Notes: generated from the letters alone by a model not told the origin. A DNA stretch of 64,000 nt from Picosynechococcus sp. PCC 7003 (GCF_001693255.1 NZ_CP016474.1:2436661-2500660), one strand, 5' to 3'. Counted from the stretch's first letter, positions 19,370 to 29,363 are shown. Made by a program: numbers and translations.

Positions 19370-20002
19370 ATGATTTATTTAGATTCGGCGATCGCCACCG
19401 AAGCCACCGAGGCCATGGCCTGGGGTTGGGTCAAAGGCATTACGACCAATCCCACCCTCCTGGCCAAAAGTGACGCGCCCCCGGAAGTGACCCTAAAAAC
19501 CCTGGCAGCCATCACTCCCGGAGAACTGTATTACCAGTTAGTCAGTGAAGACTATGAGGGTATGATCCGCGAGGCCCACCGGGCGCGGGAAATCATTGGC
19601 GATAAACTTGTGCTCAAAATTCCCGCTACCTTCAACGGCTTTCAAGCTTTGCCCAGGCTCGCCCCAGAAATTAGCTGCTCTGTCACCGCCATCTATCAAC
19701 CGACCCAGGCGTTAATTGCGGCAGAAGGTGGCGCCAAATATGCGATCGCCTATGTGAACCGTGCCACGAACCTCCAGGGTGATGGTGGTGCCCTCCTCCG
19801 CTCCATGAAAGCTCTGTTACAAGGGAGTGAAACCACGATCCTGGCCGCAAGCCTCAAATCCGCCGCTGAAATTACCTACGCGATGGTCTCCGGGGCAGAC
19901 CACATTACCGTCCCCTTTGCCCTGCTGAAAACCTTGACCACACACCCTCTATCAGAAGAAACCAAAGCCGAATTTAATCGCTTAGGGTGCGGTTTACGCT
20001 AA
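19370..20002 (+). CDS. Transaldolase-family protein (fructose-6-phosphate aldolase-like)
   Basis: A 210-residue single-domain barrel of the short transaldolase/F6P-aldolase family. GITTNPTLLAK near the N-terminus, the Schiff-base lysine in LVLKIPAT and the late GADHITVPF are typical. The family cleaves or transfers dihydroxyacetone units from sugar phosphates, but members differ in substrate, so the exact reaction is open. It follows fabD by about 27 bases on the same strand. Confidence 0.82.
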   Translation: MIYLDSAIATEATEAMAWGWVKGITTNPTLLAKSDAPPEVTLKTLAAITPGELYYQLVSEDYEGMIREAHRAREIIGDKLVLKIPATFNGFQALPRLAPEISCSVTAIYQPTQALIAAEGGAKYAIAYVNRATNLQGDGGALLRSMKALLQGSETTILAASLKSAAEITYAMVSGADHITVPFALLKTLTTHPLSEETKAEFNRLGCGLR

Positions 20003-20071
20003 ACAGATTTCAGAAAAGGTTGTCTATACTGAGAAAAGACTTTACAAAACTTCATCATAAGCGTTCCCTTG

Positions 20072-21496
20072 ATGACCTTTCTCGACAATCTCAAAAAACC
20101 AACCCTCTTCGGCCATGCTGTCACCCCAGAGTTGTTTGCCCTGCTGACGGTCTATTTCGTCCAGGGGATTCTCAATCTCTCGCGGCTTGCGGTGAGCTTT
20201 TTCCTCAAAGATGACCTCGGCCTGACCCCGGCAGAAGTGGCGGCCCTCACAGGCCTGGCGGCATTTCCCTGGGTCGTGAAGCCCCTCTTCGGCTTTTTGT
20301 CGGATGGCTTTCCGATCTTTGGGTATCGACGCCGCTCCTACCTCATTTTGGCGGGCTTGCTCGGTTGTGGTGCTTGGGCGGCAATGGCAACCATTGTCCA
20401 AGCGCCTTGGTTGGCCGCGACGATGATTGTCTTGAGTTCCATCTCTGTGGCGATTAGTGATGTGATTGTTGATTCGGTGGTGGTCGAACGCGCCCGGGCT
20501 GAATCTTTAGATAAGGTGGGCTCGCTCCAATCCTTAACCTGGGCTGTGGCGGCGGTAGGGAGTTTGACAACGGCCTATCTGAGCGGCTGGTTACTAGAGC
20601 AGTTTAGTACCCGGGTTGTGTTTGGGATTACGGCCATTTTTCCGTTGTTGGTATCGGCGATCGCCTTGTTAATTATTGAGCAACCCCGTGAAGCCATATC
20701 CATCAAAGCCACCACAGATAATATTGGCAACCAGATGAAAACCCTCTGGGGAGCAGTACGGCAGAAAAAAATTCTGTTGCCCACGGCCTTTGTTTTCCTC
20801 TGGCAAGCAACCCCCAGCGCAGACTCTGCCTTTTTCTTTTTTGTCACCAACGAGCTGGACTTTAACCCCGAATTTTTAGGGCGGGTGCGCTTAGTCACTA
20901 GCTTTGCGGCCCTGGCAGGCATCGCCATCTACCAAAAATATCTCAAGCAAGTTTCGTTCCGAAAAATGTTGGGTTGGAGTACTGTCATTTCCGCTGTGCT
21001 TGGTTTTACTACCCTCATTCTCGTAACCCATGCCAACCGTGCCCTGGGCATTGACGATCGCTGGTTTAGCTTGGGGGACAACTTGATTTTGACCGTGACT
21101 GGCGAAATTGCCCTGATGCCCATTCTGGTGCTATCGGCGCGTCTTTGTCCGCCCGGTGTCGAGGCGACTATGTTTGCCCTGTTGATGTCGAGTTGGAACC
21201 TGGCGGGTTTGCTCTCCCATGAGTTGGGTGCCCTCCTCACCCAATGGCTCGGGGTGACAGAAACCAATTTTGACCGGCTTTGGCTTTTAGTCACCATCAC
21301 AAATCTGACGACCCTACTACCCCTGGTCTTCTTAAAATGGCTCCCGGCAGGCGATCCCCAGGCTGATCTTGAAGAACACACGACGCCCCCTGTGGAGCTT
21401 TATGAACATCATGCGGCGATTTCGGGAACAGAATCGGCCCTTTTCCCGACGGTAGAACCAAATTTGGTGAGTTCCCAGCCAGAAAAACAATCTTAA
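20072..21496 (+). CDS. Folate/biopterin transporter (BT1/FBT family)
   Basis: A 474-residue membrane protein with about twelve hydrophobic segments. The N-terminal half has the FBT-family patterns LNLSRLAVSFFLKDDLGL, WVVKPLFGFLSDGFPI and SVAISDVIVDSVVVERAR. Homologues in Synechocystis and plant plastids transport folates. ATG at 20072 is preferred to the TTG directly before it. The C-terminal 45 residues are polar and probably cytoplasmic. Confidence 0.85.
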   Translation: MTFLDNLKKPTLFGHAVTPELFALLTVYFVQGILNLSRLAVSFFLKDDLGLTPAEVAALTGLAAFPWVVKPLFGFLSDGFPIFGYRRRSYLILAGLLGCGAWAAMATIVQAPWLAATMIVLSSISVAISDVIVDSVVVERARAESLDKVGSLQSLTWAVAAVGSLTTAYLSGWLLEQFSTRVVFGITAIFPLLVSAIALLIIEQPREAISIKATTDNIGNQMKTLWGAVRQKKILLPTAFVFLWQATPSADSAFFFFVTNELDFNPEFLGRVRLVTSFAALAGIAIYQKYLKQVSFRKMLGWSTVISAVLGFTTLILVTHANRALGIDDRWFSLGDNLILTVTGEIALMPILVLSARLCPPGVEATMFALLMSSWNLAGLLSHELGALLTQWLGVTETNFDRLWLLVTITNLTTLLPLVFLKWLPAGDPQADLEEHTTPPVELYEHHAAISGTESALFPTVEPNLVSSQPEKQS

Positions 21497-21639
21497 AAAA
21501 TGTCGTGCCAGCAGTGGTGCGGGTCAAAAATCTGTGAAACAAAAGTGCGCAGACTAAAGACTAGACTTACAATGGTTTGTCAACATGATCTTTTTTGTCT
21601 GGGACATCCCCTTACCATGGATTTTAGGCTTTGATGTAA

Positions 21640-22299
21640 ATGCTTAACCTACAGTTTTATCTTCGTCGCGCTCGCCGCTGGATTAAACCAATCCTGCTGG
21701 GAGTTGTGACTTTGGCCCTTGTGTTGGGGTTTAATCTCCTGCCTCAGCCCCAATCAACGCCCCTGGCGATCGCCCAGGCCCAAACCCGCATTAGTATCAA
21801 CAACAGTTGGCGTCAGGCTTCCTTTCCCGTCGAAAATTTCCAAAGCTACACATCTGGGTTTGGCTACCGCACTTCTCCCACCAGTGGCCAACGCCAATTT
21901 CACCAAGGCTTAGACATTGCCGCCCCCCTCGGAAGTTACATCCGTAACTGGTGGAGTGGTAAAGTTGTGGGCCTCTCGGATAACACCGCCTGCGGCACAA
22001 TGATCCAAATTAAATCCGGTGATTGGGAACATATCTACTGTCACCTCAGTGGCTATGTTTCTTCCTCTGGTCAAGGGACTTTCCTCATGGATCGCAACGG
22101 TGGCATTCAGCTTTGGCTTGGTCAGGAAGTGAGCGCTGGCACTCGCATTGGTCGTGTTGGCATGACTGGACGCACCACTGGCCCCCATCTCCATTGGGGT
22201 TTAAAACATGCAGGCAAGTATATCGATCCAGCCCTTGTGCTCCAGGCCATGTACAACCAGCCCACGGCTTCCCTGGATGATTTGGTACAGCCCACGTAG
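21640..22299 (+). CDS. M23-family (LytM-type) metallopeptidase
   Basis: A 219-residue exported protein. An Arg-rich start (LRRARRWIK) and a hydrophobic core are followed by an Ala-x-Ala-like site near residue 45, fitting a signal peptide or anchor. The zinc motifs of the family are present: HQGLD (His-x3-Asp) and, later, HLHW in TTGPHLHWG. It should cut peptidoglycan cross-bridges in the periplasm or serve as an activator of amidases; the key ligands are intact, which favours a working enzyme. Confidence 0.87.
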   Translation: MLNLQFYLRRARRWIKPILLGVVTLALVLGFNLLPQPQSTPLAIAQAQTRISINNSWRQASFPVENFQSYTSGFGYRTSPTSGQRQFHQGLDIAAPLGSYIRNWWSGKVVGLSDNTACGTMIQIKSGDWEHIYCHLSGYVSSSGQGTFLMDRNGGIQLWLGQEVSAGTRIGRVGMTGRTTGPHLHWGLKHAGKYIDPALVLQAMYNQPTASLDDLVQPT

Positions 22300-22311
22300 T
22301 TAGTTTTTTGC

Positions 22312-23199
22312 TTATTCAAATGGGGTGATCGCCCTTTGTGATAAATCCCCCCGTGCCGCCACTGAGGCTAACAATTGCAGGGGGGTTAATTTTTTCAGCA
22401 AGCTCAACTGCATCTGATTGCGCACCAATAAAGCTCCTGCAAAACCCAAGGAATTCACCGGAATTTTTTCATACTGATCCTGGGCCCGTTGCACCAGCAA
22501 CATCCAACGGCGAGTGACAAGCAGATTGTAGGCTTGGGTTTGCCAACCGGGGTTGAACGGCCCGTCAATAAAGCGGAGGAAACGCAGCAGGGCACGGTAA
22601 CAATCGAACAAAATTTTGCCGTCGTAATCCTGGGGCAGCGGCACAATGCCATGCACAAAAGGAAAGAGGGAAATCTGCTGGGGCTGCATATCTTCCTTAA
22701 GGTGGGACAGCACTTGGTCGATGGGCACCGCAAAAGTCTCCCCATTGCTCTGGAAGGGAATCAATTGCAGATGTTTGTGGGGTTGACTCGCCCCGGCGAT
22801 CGCCCCGGCATTATAAAAAGCCAGCCCATCAAGGCGTTGGAGACAATGGGCCAGGGCGGTAAAATCCGCCTCCATTAACCAAGTTTCCTGGGGCTGAAAC
22901 TCCCGGGTAATAATCAAAATGTGGTGATCGACGACGTTGAATTTATTCAGCAGACAGACATGGTGGGGCGTCAGATCACAAACAAATAAATCCTGCTCGT
23001 AGGGCAAAAAAGGATTCACTTTCGCTTTTTCTTGCTTTGCTTGGTAATTTTCCTTGCGGTCGAGTTGCTCTAAAATGCGCACCACAAAAGGAATTCCATG
23101 GTCAACAATCACTTCCTGGGCCGTGGTTAGGGAGTGAAGCGCCCCTACCTGTTTGGCGTGGCGCGTGGTGTGTTGAATTTTGGTCAGCAGTTCATTCAT
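22312..23199 (-). CDS. ATP adenylyltransferase / Ap4A phosphorylase
   Basis: A 295-residue HIT-superfamily enzyme that breaks diadenosine tetraphosphate by phosphorolysis to ATP and ADP. The catalytic stretch QPHKHLQLIPF carries the His-x-His-x-Gln motif of the Ap4A phosphorylase branch, and an N-terminal NPFLPYEQDLFV is also typical. ATG at 23199 (MNELLTKIQ) is preferred to an upstream in-frame start. It lies downstream of the ABC ATPase gene on the same strand, 42 bases away. Confidence 0.85.
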   Translation of the reverse strand: MNELLTKIQHTTRHAKQVGALHSLTTAQEVIVDHGIPFVVRILEQLDRKENYQAKQEKAKVNPFLPYEQDLFVCDLTPHHVCLLNKFNVVDHHILIITREFQPQETWLMEADFTALAHCLQRLDGLAFYNAGAIAGASQPHKHLQLIPFQSNGETFAVPIDQVLSHLKEDMQPQQISLFPFVHGIVPLPQDYDGKILFDCYRALLRFLRFIDGPFNPGWQTQAYNLLVTRRWMLLVQRAQDQYEKIPVNSLGFAGALLVRNQMQLSLLKKLTPLQLLASVAARGDLSQRAITPFE

Positions 23200-23241
23200 A
23201 CGGTGCTGGGGCGATCGCCACACGACTCAACATCCCAAAGT

Positions 23242-24468
23242 TTAACGGATCAGTTGTTCCGCTTCACCCTTGGGGTGGGGTTGGCCGAGGCTAAATTCCG
23301 TCTCTGGATCAAAAAAGTGGAGTTGTTCTCGATCAAAGGCCAGCCAAACTTTTTCCTGGGGGATCACCTTCGCCTTGGGGGGAATGCGCACCTTGAGATT
23401 CAGCAGCGGCAAGTCAACGGGGTGGGCTGAGAGAAAGGTCTCATTGCCAAGGGCTTCGACAAGATCAATGGCCACTTCAAGGTTTTGGGGGGCGGCGGTG
23501 CTGAGGCTGAGGTGTTCGGGTCGGATGCCGAGGAGGAGCGATCGCCCCTGGTAGGGCTGGAGTAAGGGCCGCCAACCTTCTGGGATAGGAAAGCGAAATT
23601 GGGGATGTTCAATGACACTCTCAGTGGTCACCTGCACGGGCAGAAAGTTCATCGGTGGAGAGCCAATAAATTCCGCCACAAAGCGATTTACCGGGCGGTT
23701 GTAGACCTCAAGGGGTGGGGCCACCTGGAGAATTTCCCCTTGGTGCATCACCGCAATGCGATCGCCCATGGTCATTGCTTCGGTTTGGTCATGGGTCACG
23801 TAGATGGTGGTGATCCCCAGTTGACGTTGGAGTTGGACGATCTGAGCGCGGGTTTCACTGCGGAGGGCCGCATCCAAATTAGAAAGGGGTTCGTCCATGA
23901 GAAAAACCTGGGGATTACGGGCGATCGCCCGCCCCAGAGCGACCCGTTGTTTTTGGCCGCCGGACAATTGTTTCGGGAGCCGCGTCAGAAGATGATCAAT
24001 TTGCAGCAGTTGGGCGACCTGCTGTACCTTTTGGCGAATTTGTAATTCGGCAGTCGGTTGATAACGCAGGGATTGCGGGAGTGGTCTGGTGACGCCCCGC
24101 CAGGTATTTTGCAGCCAATGGCTTTTGGTTTCTGCTGTAGGCATCCGCCGCAACCCAAAGGCAATGTTGTCATAGACATTGAGGTGGGGATACAGGGCGT
24201 AATTTTGGAACACCATGGCAATGTCGCGCTGTTTAGACGGGAGATCATTAACCGGGCGATCGCCAATGGCAATTTGTCCCGTTGTCACCGTTTCGAGGCC
24301 CGCAATGAGGCGCAGTAATGTGCTTTTGCCACAGCCTGAGGCCCCCACCAGCACCATGAATTCACCGGCCTGAATTTGGAGGTTAATCCCTCGCAAGACG
24401 GCGGTCATTTTCCCGGTGGAGCGATCCGCAAAGGATTTGTGAATATCGTTAAGTAGAACCTGGGCCAC
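23242..24468 (-). CDS. MalK/UgpC-type sugar ABC transporter ATPase
   Basis: A 408-residue ATPase of carbohydrate importers, of the type that energises glucosylglycerol, sucrose or glycerol-phosphate uptake in cyanobacteria. Walker A is GASGCGKSTL, the Q-loop lies in VFQNYALYPH, the signature is LSGGQKQRVALGRA, Walker B is VFLMDEPLSNLD and the switch histidine is in VTHDQTEA. A C-terminal TOBE/OB-like regulatory region follows. About 40 extra residues (from MPTAETK to AELQIRQK) lie between the Q-loop and signature. No permease or binding-protein gene is adjacent; GgtA is one candidate identity. The start is GTG. Confidence 0.87.
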   Translation of the reverse strand: MAQVLLNDIHKSFADRSTGKMTAVLRGINLQIQAGEFMVLVGASGCGKSTLLRLIAGLETVTTGQIAIGDRPVNDLPSKQRDIAMVFQNYALYPHLNVYDNIAFGLRRMPTAETKSHWLQNTWRGVTRPLPQSLRYQPTAELQIRQKVQQVAQLLQIDHLLTRLPKQLSGGQKQRVALGRAIARNPQVFLMDEPLSNLDAALRSETRAQIVQLQRQLGITTIYVTHDQTEAMTMGDRIAVMHQGEILQVAPPLEVYNRPVNRFVAEFIGSPPMNFLPVQVTTESVIEHPQFRFPIPEGWRPLLQPYQGRSLLLGIRPEHLSLSTAAPQNLEVAIDLVEALGNETFLSAHPVDLPLLNLKVRIPPKAKVIPQEKVWLAFDREQLHFFDPETEFSLGQPHPKGEAEQLIR

Positions 24469-24527
24469 GGCAATGTTTTCCCATCAACAGAGAAGCAAGT
24501 GATGCTTATGGTATCGCACCCTTGTCC

Positions 24528-25409
24528 CTAGGGTTCCATCTCCGGTTGAAATGCCCGGCGGTCGAGTTCTGTGAAAAAAGCTTGGACGGTTGGCGTATCA
24601 AACACAGCCTGGGTGGCCTGGATCAACTTTTCACCCCAGAGGTTTTCGATAAGGAAATCAATTTCGCCATAGCGACCATCGAGATCCAGGGCGCTGCGGG
24701 TTAGTTCTAAGCCCTTCGCGCGATCGCCTTTGGTGTAGGTAGCCACCGCAACGGCGAGTTGGGGTTCTGCGGCGGTGGGGTCGAGGGCGATCGCCTTTTG
24801 CCAACTGTCAATGGCCGCATCAACTTTGCCCTGCTCGTACTGAATCAAGCCAATGTTATTAATTCCCGGCCAAAAGGTGGCATCGATGGCAACGGCTTGG
24901 TTGTAGGTGGCGATCGCCGCGTCATATTGCTTGAGCTTGTATTGGGTATTGCCAAGATCAAAAAGGGTTTCAATGGAATTATCGCCAAGCTGGGTAGCTG
25001 TTTTCAGAGACCGGAGCGCCCCTTCGTAGTCTCCCTGCTGGAAATAGGCCGAGCCTAAAATACTATGGACGCCACTTTCGCGGGGGTTGAGTCGTTTTGC
25101 GGTGGTGAGGGCTTGAATCCCGGCATCAAGGTCTCGCTCTTGTACTAAAAGAGTGCCAAGGATATACCAGGCTTCAAAACGTTCTGGTACCAGTTGGGTG
25201 GCGAGTTTTGCCCGGGGAATCGCCCATTCATACTGTTGGAAACGGGAAAGCTGAATTGCATCTTCAATAAGCATGAGCCCCTGTTGTTCCATTTGGTCCT
25301 GGTCAAAATCTCGCCTTAGGGGGAGTACCGCCTGCGATCGCACAGGACTTCCCATCGACAACACACTAATACAGGCTCCAAGGGCAACTAACCAACGATG
25401 TTTAGGCAC
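24528..25409 (-). CDS. Exported tetratricopeptide-repeat protein
   Basis: A 293-residue protein with a signal-like N-terminus (RWLVALGACISVLSMGSPVRSQA) and about five TPR units in the middle, for example AIATYNQAVAIDATFWPGIN and AIDSWQKAIALDPTAAEPQ. The last 70 residues form a non-TPR tail with a FLIENLWGEKLI stretch. No enzymatic motif is seen; it is probably a periplasmic or lumenal scaffold. The start is GTG at 25409. It shares a strand with the ABC ATPase, 59 bases upstream of it. Confidence 0.75.
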   Translation of the reverse strand: MPKHRWLVALGACISVLSMGSPVRSQAVLPLRRDFDQDQMEQQGLMLIEDAIQLSRFQQYEWAIPRAKLATQLVPERFEAWYILGTLLVQERDLDAGIQALTTAKRLNPRESGVHSILGSAYFQQGDYEGALRSLKTATQLGDNSIETLFDLGNTQYKLKQYDAAIATYNQAVAIDATFWPGINNIGLIQYEQGKVDAAIDSWQKAIALDPTAAEPQLAVAVATYTKGDRAKGLELTRSALDLDGRYGEIDFLIENLWGEKLIQATQAVFDTPTVQAFFTELDRRAFQPEMEP

Positions 25410-25580
25410 GGTTCAACTCTTCACGAAACAACGATTCTTAAAATCAAGTCTAGCGACTTTCCCCCGCAATTGACGTAAAACCATTGTAAAAAGATTCCCT
25501 ACTAGGGGCTATTTCAATTTTTGAGGATTACAGTAGACTACGGATTAGTCCTATTTACCCAACCCCCCGCAAAAATTCCT

Positions 25581-27005
25581 ATGATTGGTGCCCTTGTCAC
25601 CCCGAAAAAAGTTGTTTTGTCTTTGGTTGCCTTAGCTGGTGGGGTACTACTCATTGGTCTGCCGGTGGCCAGAATATTTGGCGATCGCCGAGAAGGGGTG
25701 AGTGAAGAACAACTCGTGGCCCTCACCGTTCCGGTTGAAGTAGAGAATTTAGCGGTACGCATTGAGGCCAACGGCATTGTTGAACCCATCCAGAGCGTCA
25801 ACATCAGCCCCAAAACCCCCGGTCGTCTAGCGCAATTGCTCGTCGAACAGGGTGATACCGTCACCGAAGGCCAAGAACTGGCAATTATGGACAATAGTGA
25901 GCTGTATGCCGAGGGGATTCGCACCGAGTCACTGATTAAACAGCGCATTGCCGAACTCCGGGCCACAGAAACCCGCATCCAAGGAGAAATCGAAGAGGCC
26001 CGTGCTCGCTACATCCGCACCCAGGCCCAACTCCAGCAGGCGGAACAACGCATCCCCAAGGACATCGACCAAGCCAACGCGCAACTGGCGGCAGCCCAGG
26101 CTAATCTCCAACGTACTCAGGATAAAGTCCAACGCTTTGAGACGCTCCTCGACAGTGGGGCGATCGCCCAGGAAACCTATGACGATGTCCGCAACGAATT
26201 TGACAACGCCAATGCTCGCTTCTTTGAAGCCCAGCAACGGTTAGCCCAGGTCAGAAATACCGCCAATCCCGAACTCGAAGCCCTTACCGCTGCCACCGTC
26301 GAGGCCAAAGTAACCCTAGATCGCCTCGAACGCAACACCGAACCCCAACTCACTCAACTAACGGCAGCTCTCGAACAAGCCCAAGCCCAGCGGCAAATCG
26401 CATCGGTACAGTTTCAAGACACGATTATTCGGGCGCCCTTTGATGGGGTAATCACCCAAAAATTCGCCACCGAGGGGGCCTTTGTGACGCCAACCACTTC
26501 CGCTTCGAGCACCGCCTCTGCCACTTCTTCGTCGATTCTGGCCCTGGCACGGGGTTTGGAGGTGGTTGCCAAGGTGCCAGAAGTAGATATTCAGCAGATT
26601 GAACCGGGCCAGGATGTGGAAATTGTCGCTGATGCAGATCCTTCCCAGGTGTTCCGGGGGCGAGTGCTATTGGTGGCCCCAGAGGCGATTGTGGAAAATA
26701 ATGTCACTTCTTTTGAGGTACGCATTGCCCTGTTGTCGGGTCGGGAGTTTTTACGCTCGAAGATGAATACCGACGTTACTTTCATCGGCCAAAATTTAAC
26801 CAATGTGATGACTGTGCCCACGGTGGCGATCGCCACAGAAAATGGCGAAACTGGGGTACTCATTCCCGATGCCAATAACACCCCCCAATTTAAGCCTGTG
26901 ATCATTGGGGCTACCGTCGGCGATCGCACCCAAATTGTCCGGGGCGTTACCCCAGAAGACCGTGTATTCATTGATCTCCCAGAAAACCTAGAGCGCCCTG
27001 AATAA
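25581..27005 (+). CDS. RND-type efflux adaptor (membrane fusion protein, HlyD/AcrA family)
   Basis: A 474-residue periplasmic adaptor. A single N-terminal membrane helix (VVLSLVALAGGVLLIGLPVA) is followed by a lipoyl-like half (GRLAQLLVEQGDTVTEGQEL), a long alpha-hairpin coiled coil rich in Gln, Ala and Arg (about residues 110-290), the second lipoyl half (IIRAPFDGVITQKF) and beta-barrel domains. Such proteins link inner-membrane pumps to an outer-membrane channel. No pump gene is beside it, so its partner must be elsewhere. ATG at 25581 is used; an upstream in-frame TTG would add 20 residues before the helix. Confidence 0.85.
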   Translation: MIGALVTPKKVVLSLVALAGGVLLIGLPVARIFGDRREGVSEEQLVALTVPVEVENLAVRIEANGIVEPIQSVNISPKTPGRLAQLLVEQGDTVTEGQELAIMDNSELYAEGIRTESLIKQRIAELRATETRIQGEIEEARARYIRTQAQLQQAEQRIPKDIDQANAQLAAAQANLQRTQDKVQRFETLLDSGAIAQETYDDVRNEFDNANARFFEAQQRLAQVRNTANPELEALTAATVEAKVTLDRLERNTEPQLTQLTAALEQAQAQRQIASVQFQDTIIRAPFDGVITQKFATEGAFVTPTTSASSTASATSSSILALARGLEVVAKVPEVDIQQIEPGQDVEIVADADPSQVFRGRVLLVAPEAIVENNVTSFEVRIALLSGREFLRSKMNTDVTFIGQNLTNVMTVPTVAIATENGETGVLIPDANNTPQFKPVIIGATVGDRTQIVRGVTPEDRVFIDLPENLERPE

Positions 27006-27013
27006 TTTTTGAG

Positions 27014-28243
27014 CTACTGGGGCAGAGAATCTGATAAATCGATACCGCACTGGCGGCAAAATTCGGTGTATTTGTAAGTTTTTGCGGCACAGTTTGGGCA
27101 GCTAATCCATTGGTCAAACCCACAAAAAGGACAAAATTGGTCTCCTTTGCGGAGGTGACTACTACATTGAATGCAGCGCTGTTTTTGGATGCGACTTTTC
27201 GCCTGAACCTTGGGATTAAAAACAAACCGCTGGAGAAACTTAATCAAGCCAAAGCCCAACAGCGGAATAATCAGAATTAGTAGATAGCTAGAAATAAAAA
27301 CTAAGCCGCCAAAAATCGCAATCAAAACATCAAAAATTGCCCGCACCAGATTGCCAAACTGGATAAATTGGAGGATTTTAATCAGGAGGGGGATCAGGAA
27401 AATAAGTAATAAATGCCAACTTAAAAGCGCCTGGGTTCCCCGGTGTCGATCTACCGCCTGACGATGCCAAAAATAGCCAATGAGGATCAGTGGTAATAGG
27501 AAAAGGGTCTGCAAAAAGAATTGCCGATTGGGATGCCAAAATTCGGCCCGCTCAAAATCCTGTTTCAGGGAGGCAAAAAATTGGCGATCGCCGATGGCGG
27601 TTAAGTAGGCTTGTACCTCTGATTGACTGAGAAGCTCAGCTTTTTTACTGTCTAGGGTTTCAGTTAGGGCTGCTTTTTGGGCCTCGGCGGCCTCAATGTC
27701 TGCCTTTGTTTGGGCTGCCGCTGTTTCATTGATCGATTGACTCGGATCTTGCCCCGCAATTTCTTCTAAAAGCGTCGAATCATATTGCGCTTTGTAGGTA
27801 GCAATGCGTTGATTGACTTCATTGATTTGGGTCTGTAGATTTTGAATATCCTGGGATAAAGCCAGAGTTTCAGGGTTTTTTACCGTTGGTGTGAGGGCCA
27901 AGAGGCGATCGCACTGGCCAGAAACTTCCCCCAAACGTCCTTCTGTTTCGACGGGTTGAATCGTCTGGGAAGGATAATCCCCCAGCATTTCCATCACCCA
28001 AGTGAAGTCTTTATCAGAGTTATCGTTATTTTGATAGGTCTGATAAACGCGGTAGCAAGGATACCGTTCCTGGGGCGACAGAGGCCAGTTGCCAACATTA
28101 TCAATGCCTTGAAATACATTAATCAACACAAAAATGTCGATCAAAATCAGGATCACAATACTAACTTTATTGAGTGGCTCCTGACGGACATGGGTCGATT
28201 TACGGACAAAATTCCGCAAGAAACGCTTCAGCCAACGCACCAT
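27014..28243 (-). CDS. Membrane protein with C-terminal double zinc ribbon
   Basis: A 409-residue protein I recognise only as a conserved-looking cyanobacterial type. Visible architecture: one membrane helix near residues 28-46, a soluble coiled-coil-like stretch rich in Gln, Ala and Glu (about 120-215), three or more further helices (about 245-340), and a C-terminal pair of zinc ribbons: CIQC...CPFC and CPNC...CRQC (four CxxC knuckles). The ribbons probably lie in the cytoplasm and bind a protein or nucleic acid. It is convergent with the efflux adaptor gene, 8 bases apart. Function unknown. Confidence 0.7.
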   Translation of the reverse strand: MVRWLKRFLRNFVRKSTHVRQEPLNKVSIVILILIDIFVLINVFQGIDNVGNWPLSPQERYPCYRVYQTYQNNDNSDKDFTWVMEMLGDYPSQTIQPVETEGRLGEVSGQCDRLLALTPTVKNPETLALSQDIQNLQTQINEVNQRIATYKAQYDSTLLEEIAGQDPSQSINETAAAQTKADIEAAEAQKAALTETLDSKKAELLSQSEVQAYLTAIGDRQFFASLKQDFERAEFWHPNRQFFLQTLFLLPLILIGYFWHRQAVDRHRGTQALLSWHLLLIFLIPLLIKILQFIQFGNLVRAIFDVLIAIFGGLVFISSYLLILIIPLLGFGLIKFLQRFVFNPKVQAKSRIQKQRCIQCSSHLRKGDQFCPFCGFDQWISCPNCAAKTYKYTEFCRQCGIDLSDSLPQ

Positions 28244-28343
28244 AAAATAAGTCCCCCGTCTTTTTCTCTACTCTAGGAAAAGAAACCTCAACGGGGGAGC
28301 CTTAGTTATAAATCTTTGCTCCGGTGGAATAACGGGAAAATAG

Positions 28344-29363
28344 TTACTTTAAATCATTCAAACTAATGCGAGGGTCGGCAAACTTTAACATCAAATCCGC
28401 CAGGAGGTTGCCCACAATGAGCATGGTTGCACTCATCATCAGGGCCGCCATGACTAAATATAAATCCTGGGATTGCACCGCTTGTAAAGTTAATGTCCCT
28501 AGGCCAGGCCAATTAAAGAAAAATTCAGAAATAAACGATCCACTTAAGAGACTGGCAAATTCAAAGCCCAGCAGGGTAATCAGGGGGTTGATCGCATTGC
28601 GTAGGGCATGGACATAGATCACCCGATTTTCTGGTAAGCCCTTGGCCCGTGCCGTTTGAATATAATCTTGCCGCAATACATCCAGAAGTTGCCCCCGGGT
28701 GAGCCGTTGCAGCCCCGCAAAGCCCGTTAAGCTCAGGGCGATGGTGGGCAGGATCATATGCCAGCCAATATCTAGAATTTTGCTGTACCAGGGGAGATCC
28801 ACGAAATTAATACTGGTCATGCCCCCCACCGGGAGCAAAGGGGAAACCTGTTGGGCCACCATCAGCAACGCCAGGGCTGTGATAAAGCTAGGCAAACCCT
28901 GGCCGAGGTAACTGATCACCCGCAAAAATTTATCGAGGACGGTATTTTGCTTCACGGCACTGAGAATCCCCAAAGGAATGGCGATCGCCCAGGTGCCGAC
29001 AATTGACGTAATCGCTAGGAGCAGAGTCGCAGGCATCCGTTCTAGGAGCAGCTCGTGGACAGGCCGGAAAGACTCAAAACTAATGCCAAAATCGAAGTAG
29101 CGTACCACCCGCCACAACCAACGGCCATATTGGGTCAGAATCGGTTGATCGAGGCCAAAACGACTTTGGAGATCTAAGAGTGTCTCTTCGGTCATCTTGG
29201 GGTTTTGCCTGAGGGCATCAAGGTAATCCCCTGGAGCCAGTTGGATGATCACAAAGCTCAGGATTGAAGCCAAAAACAGAGTAAAGATCGCCTGGAGCAG
29301 GCGCTTCAAAACATAAAGAATTGTTTCTCGGTCGAAGATCGTCAGGGGATTACGAATGCTCAT
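28344..29363 (-). CDS. DppB/OppB-type ABC transporter permease
   Basis: A 339-residue inner-membrane permease of the dipeptide/oligopeptide/nickel importer family. It has the N-terminal helix, the long periplasmic loop (PGDYLDALRQNPKMTEETL and LQSRFGLDQPILTQY) and the EAA loop DYIQTARAKGLPENRVIYVHALRNA (given as two parts: DYIQTARAKGLPE, VIYVHALRNA). About six helices are predicted. The other permease, ATPase and binding protein are not adjacent, a common cyanobacterial arrangement. Confidence 0.88.
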   Translation of the reverse strand: MSIRNPLTIFDRETILYVLKRLLQAIFTLFLASILSFVIIQLAPGDYLDALRQNPKMTEETLLDLQSRFGLDQPILTQYGRWLWRVVRYFDFGISFESFRPVHELLLERMPATLLLAITSIVGTWAIAIPLGILSAVKQNTVLDKFLRVISYLGQGLPSFITALALLMVAQQVSPLLPVGGMTSINFVDLPWYSKILDIGWHMILPTIALSLTGFAGLQRLTRGQLLDVLRQDYIQTARAKGLPENRVIYVHALRNAINPLITLLGFEFASLLSGSFISEFFFNWPGLGTLTLQAVQSQDLYLVMAALMMSATMLIVGNLLADLMLKFADPRISLNDLK

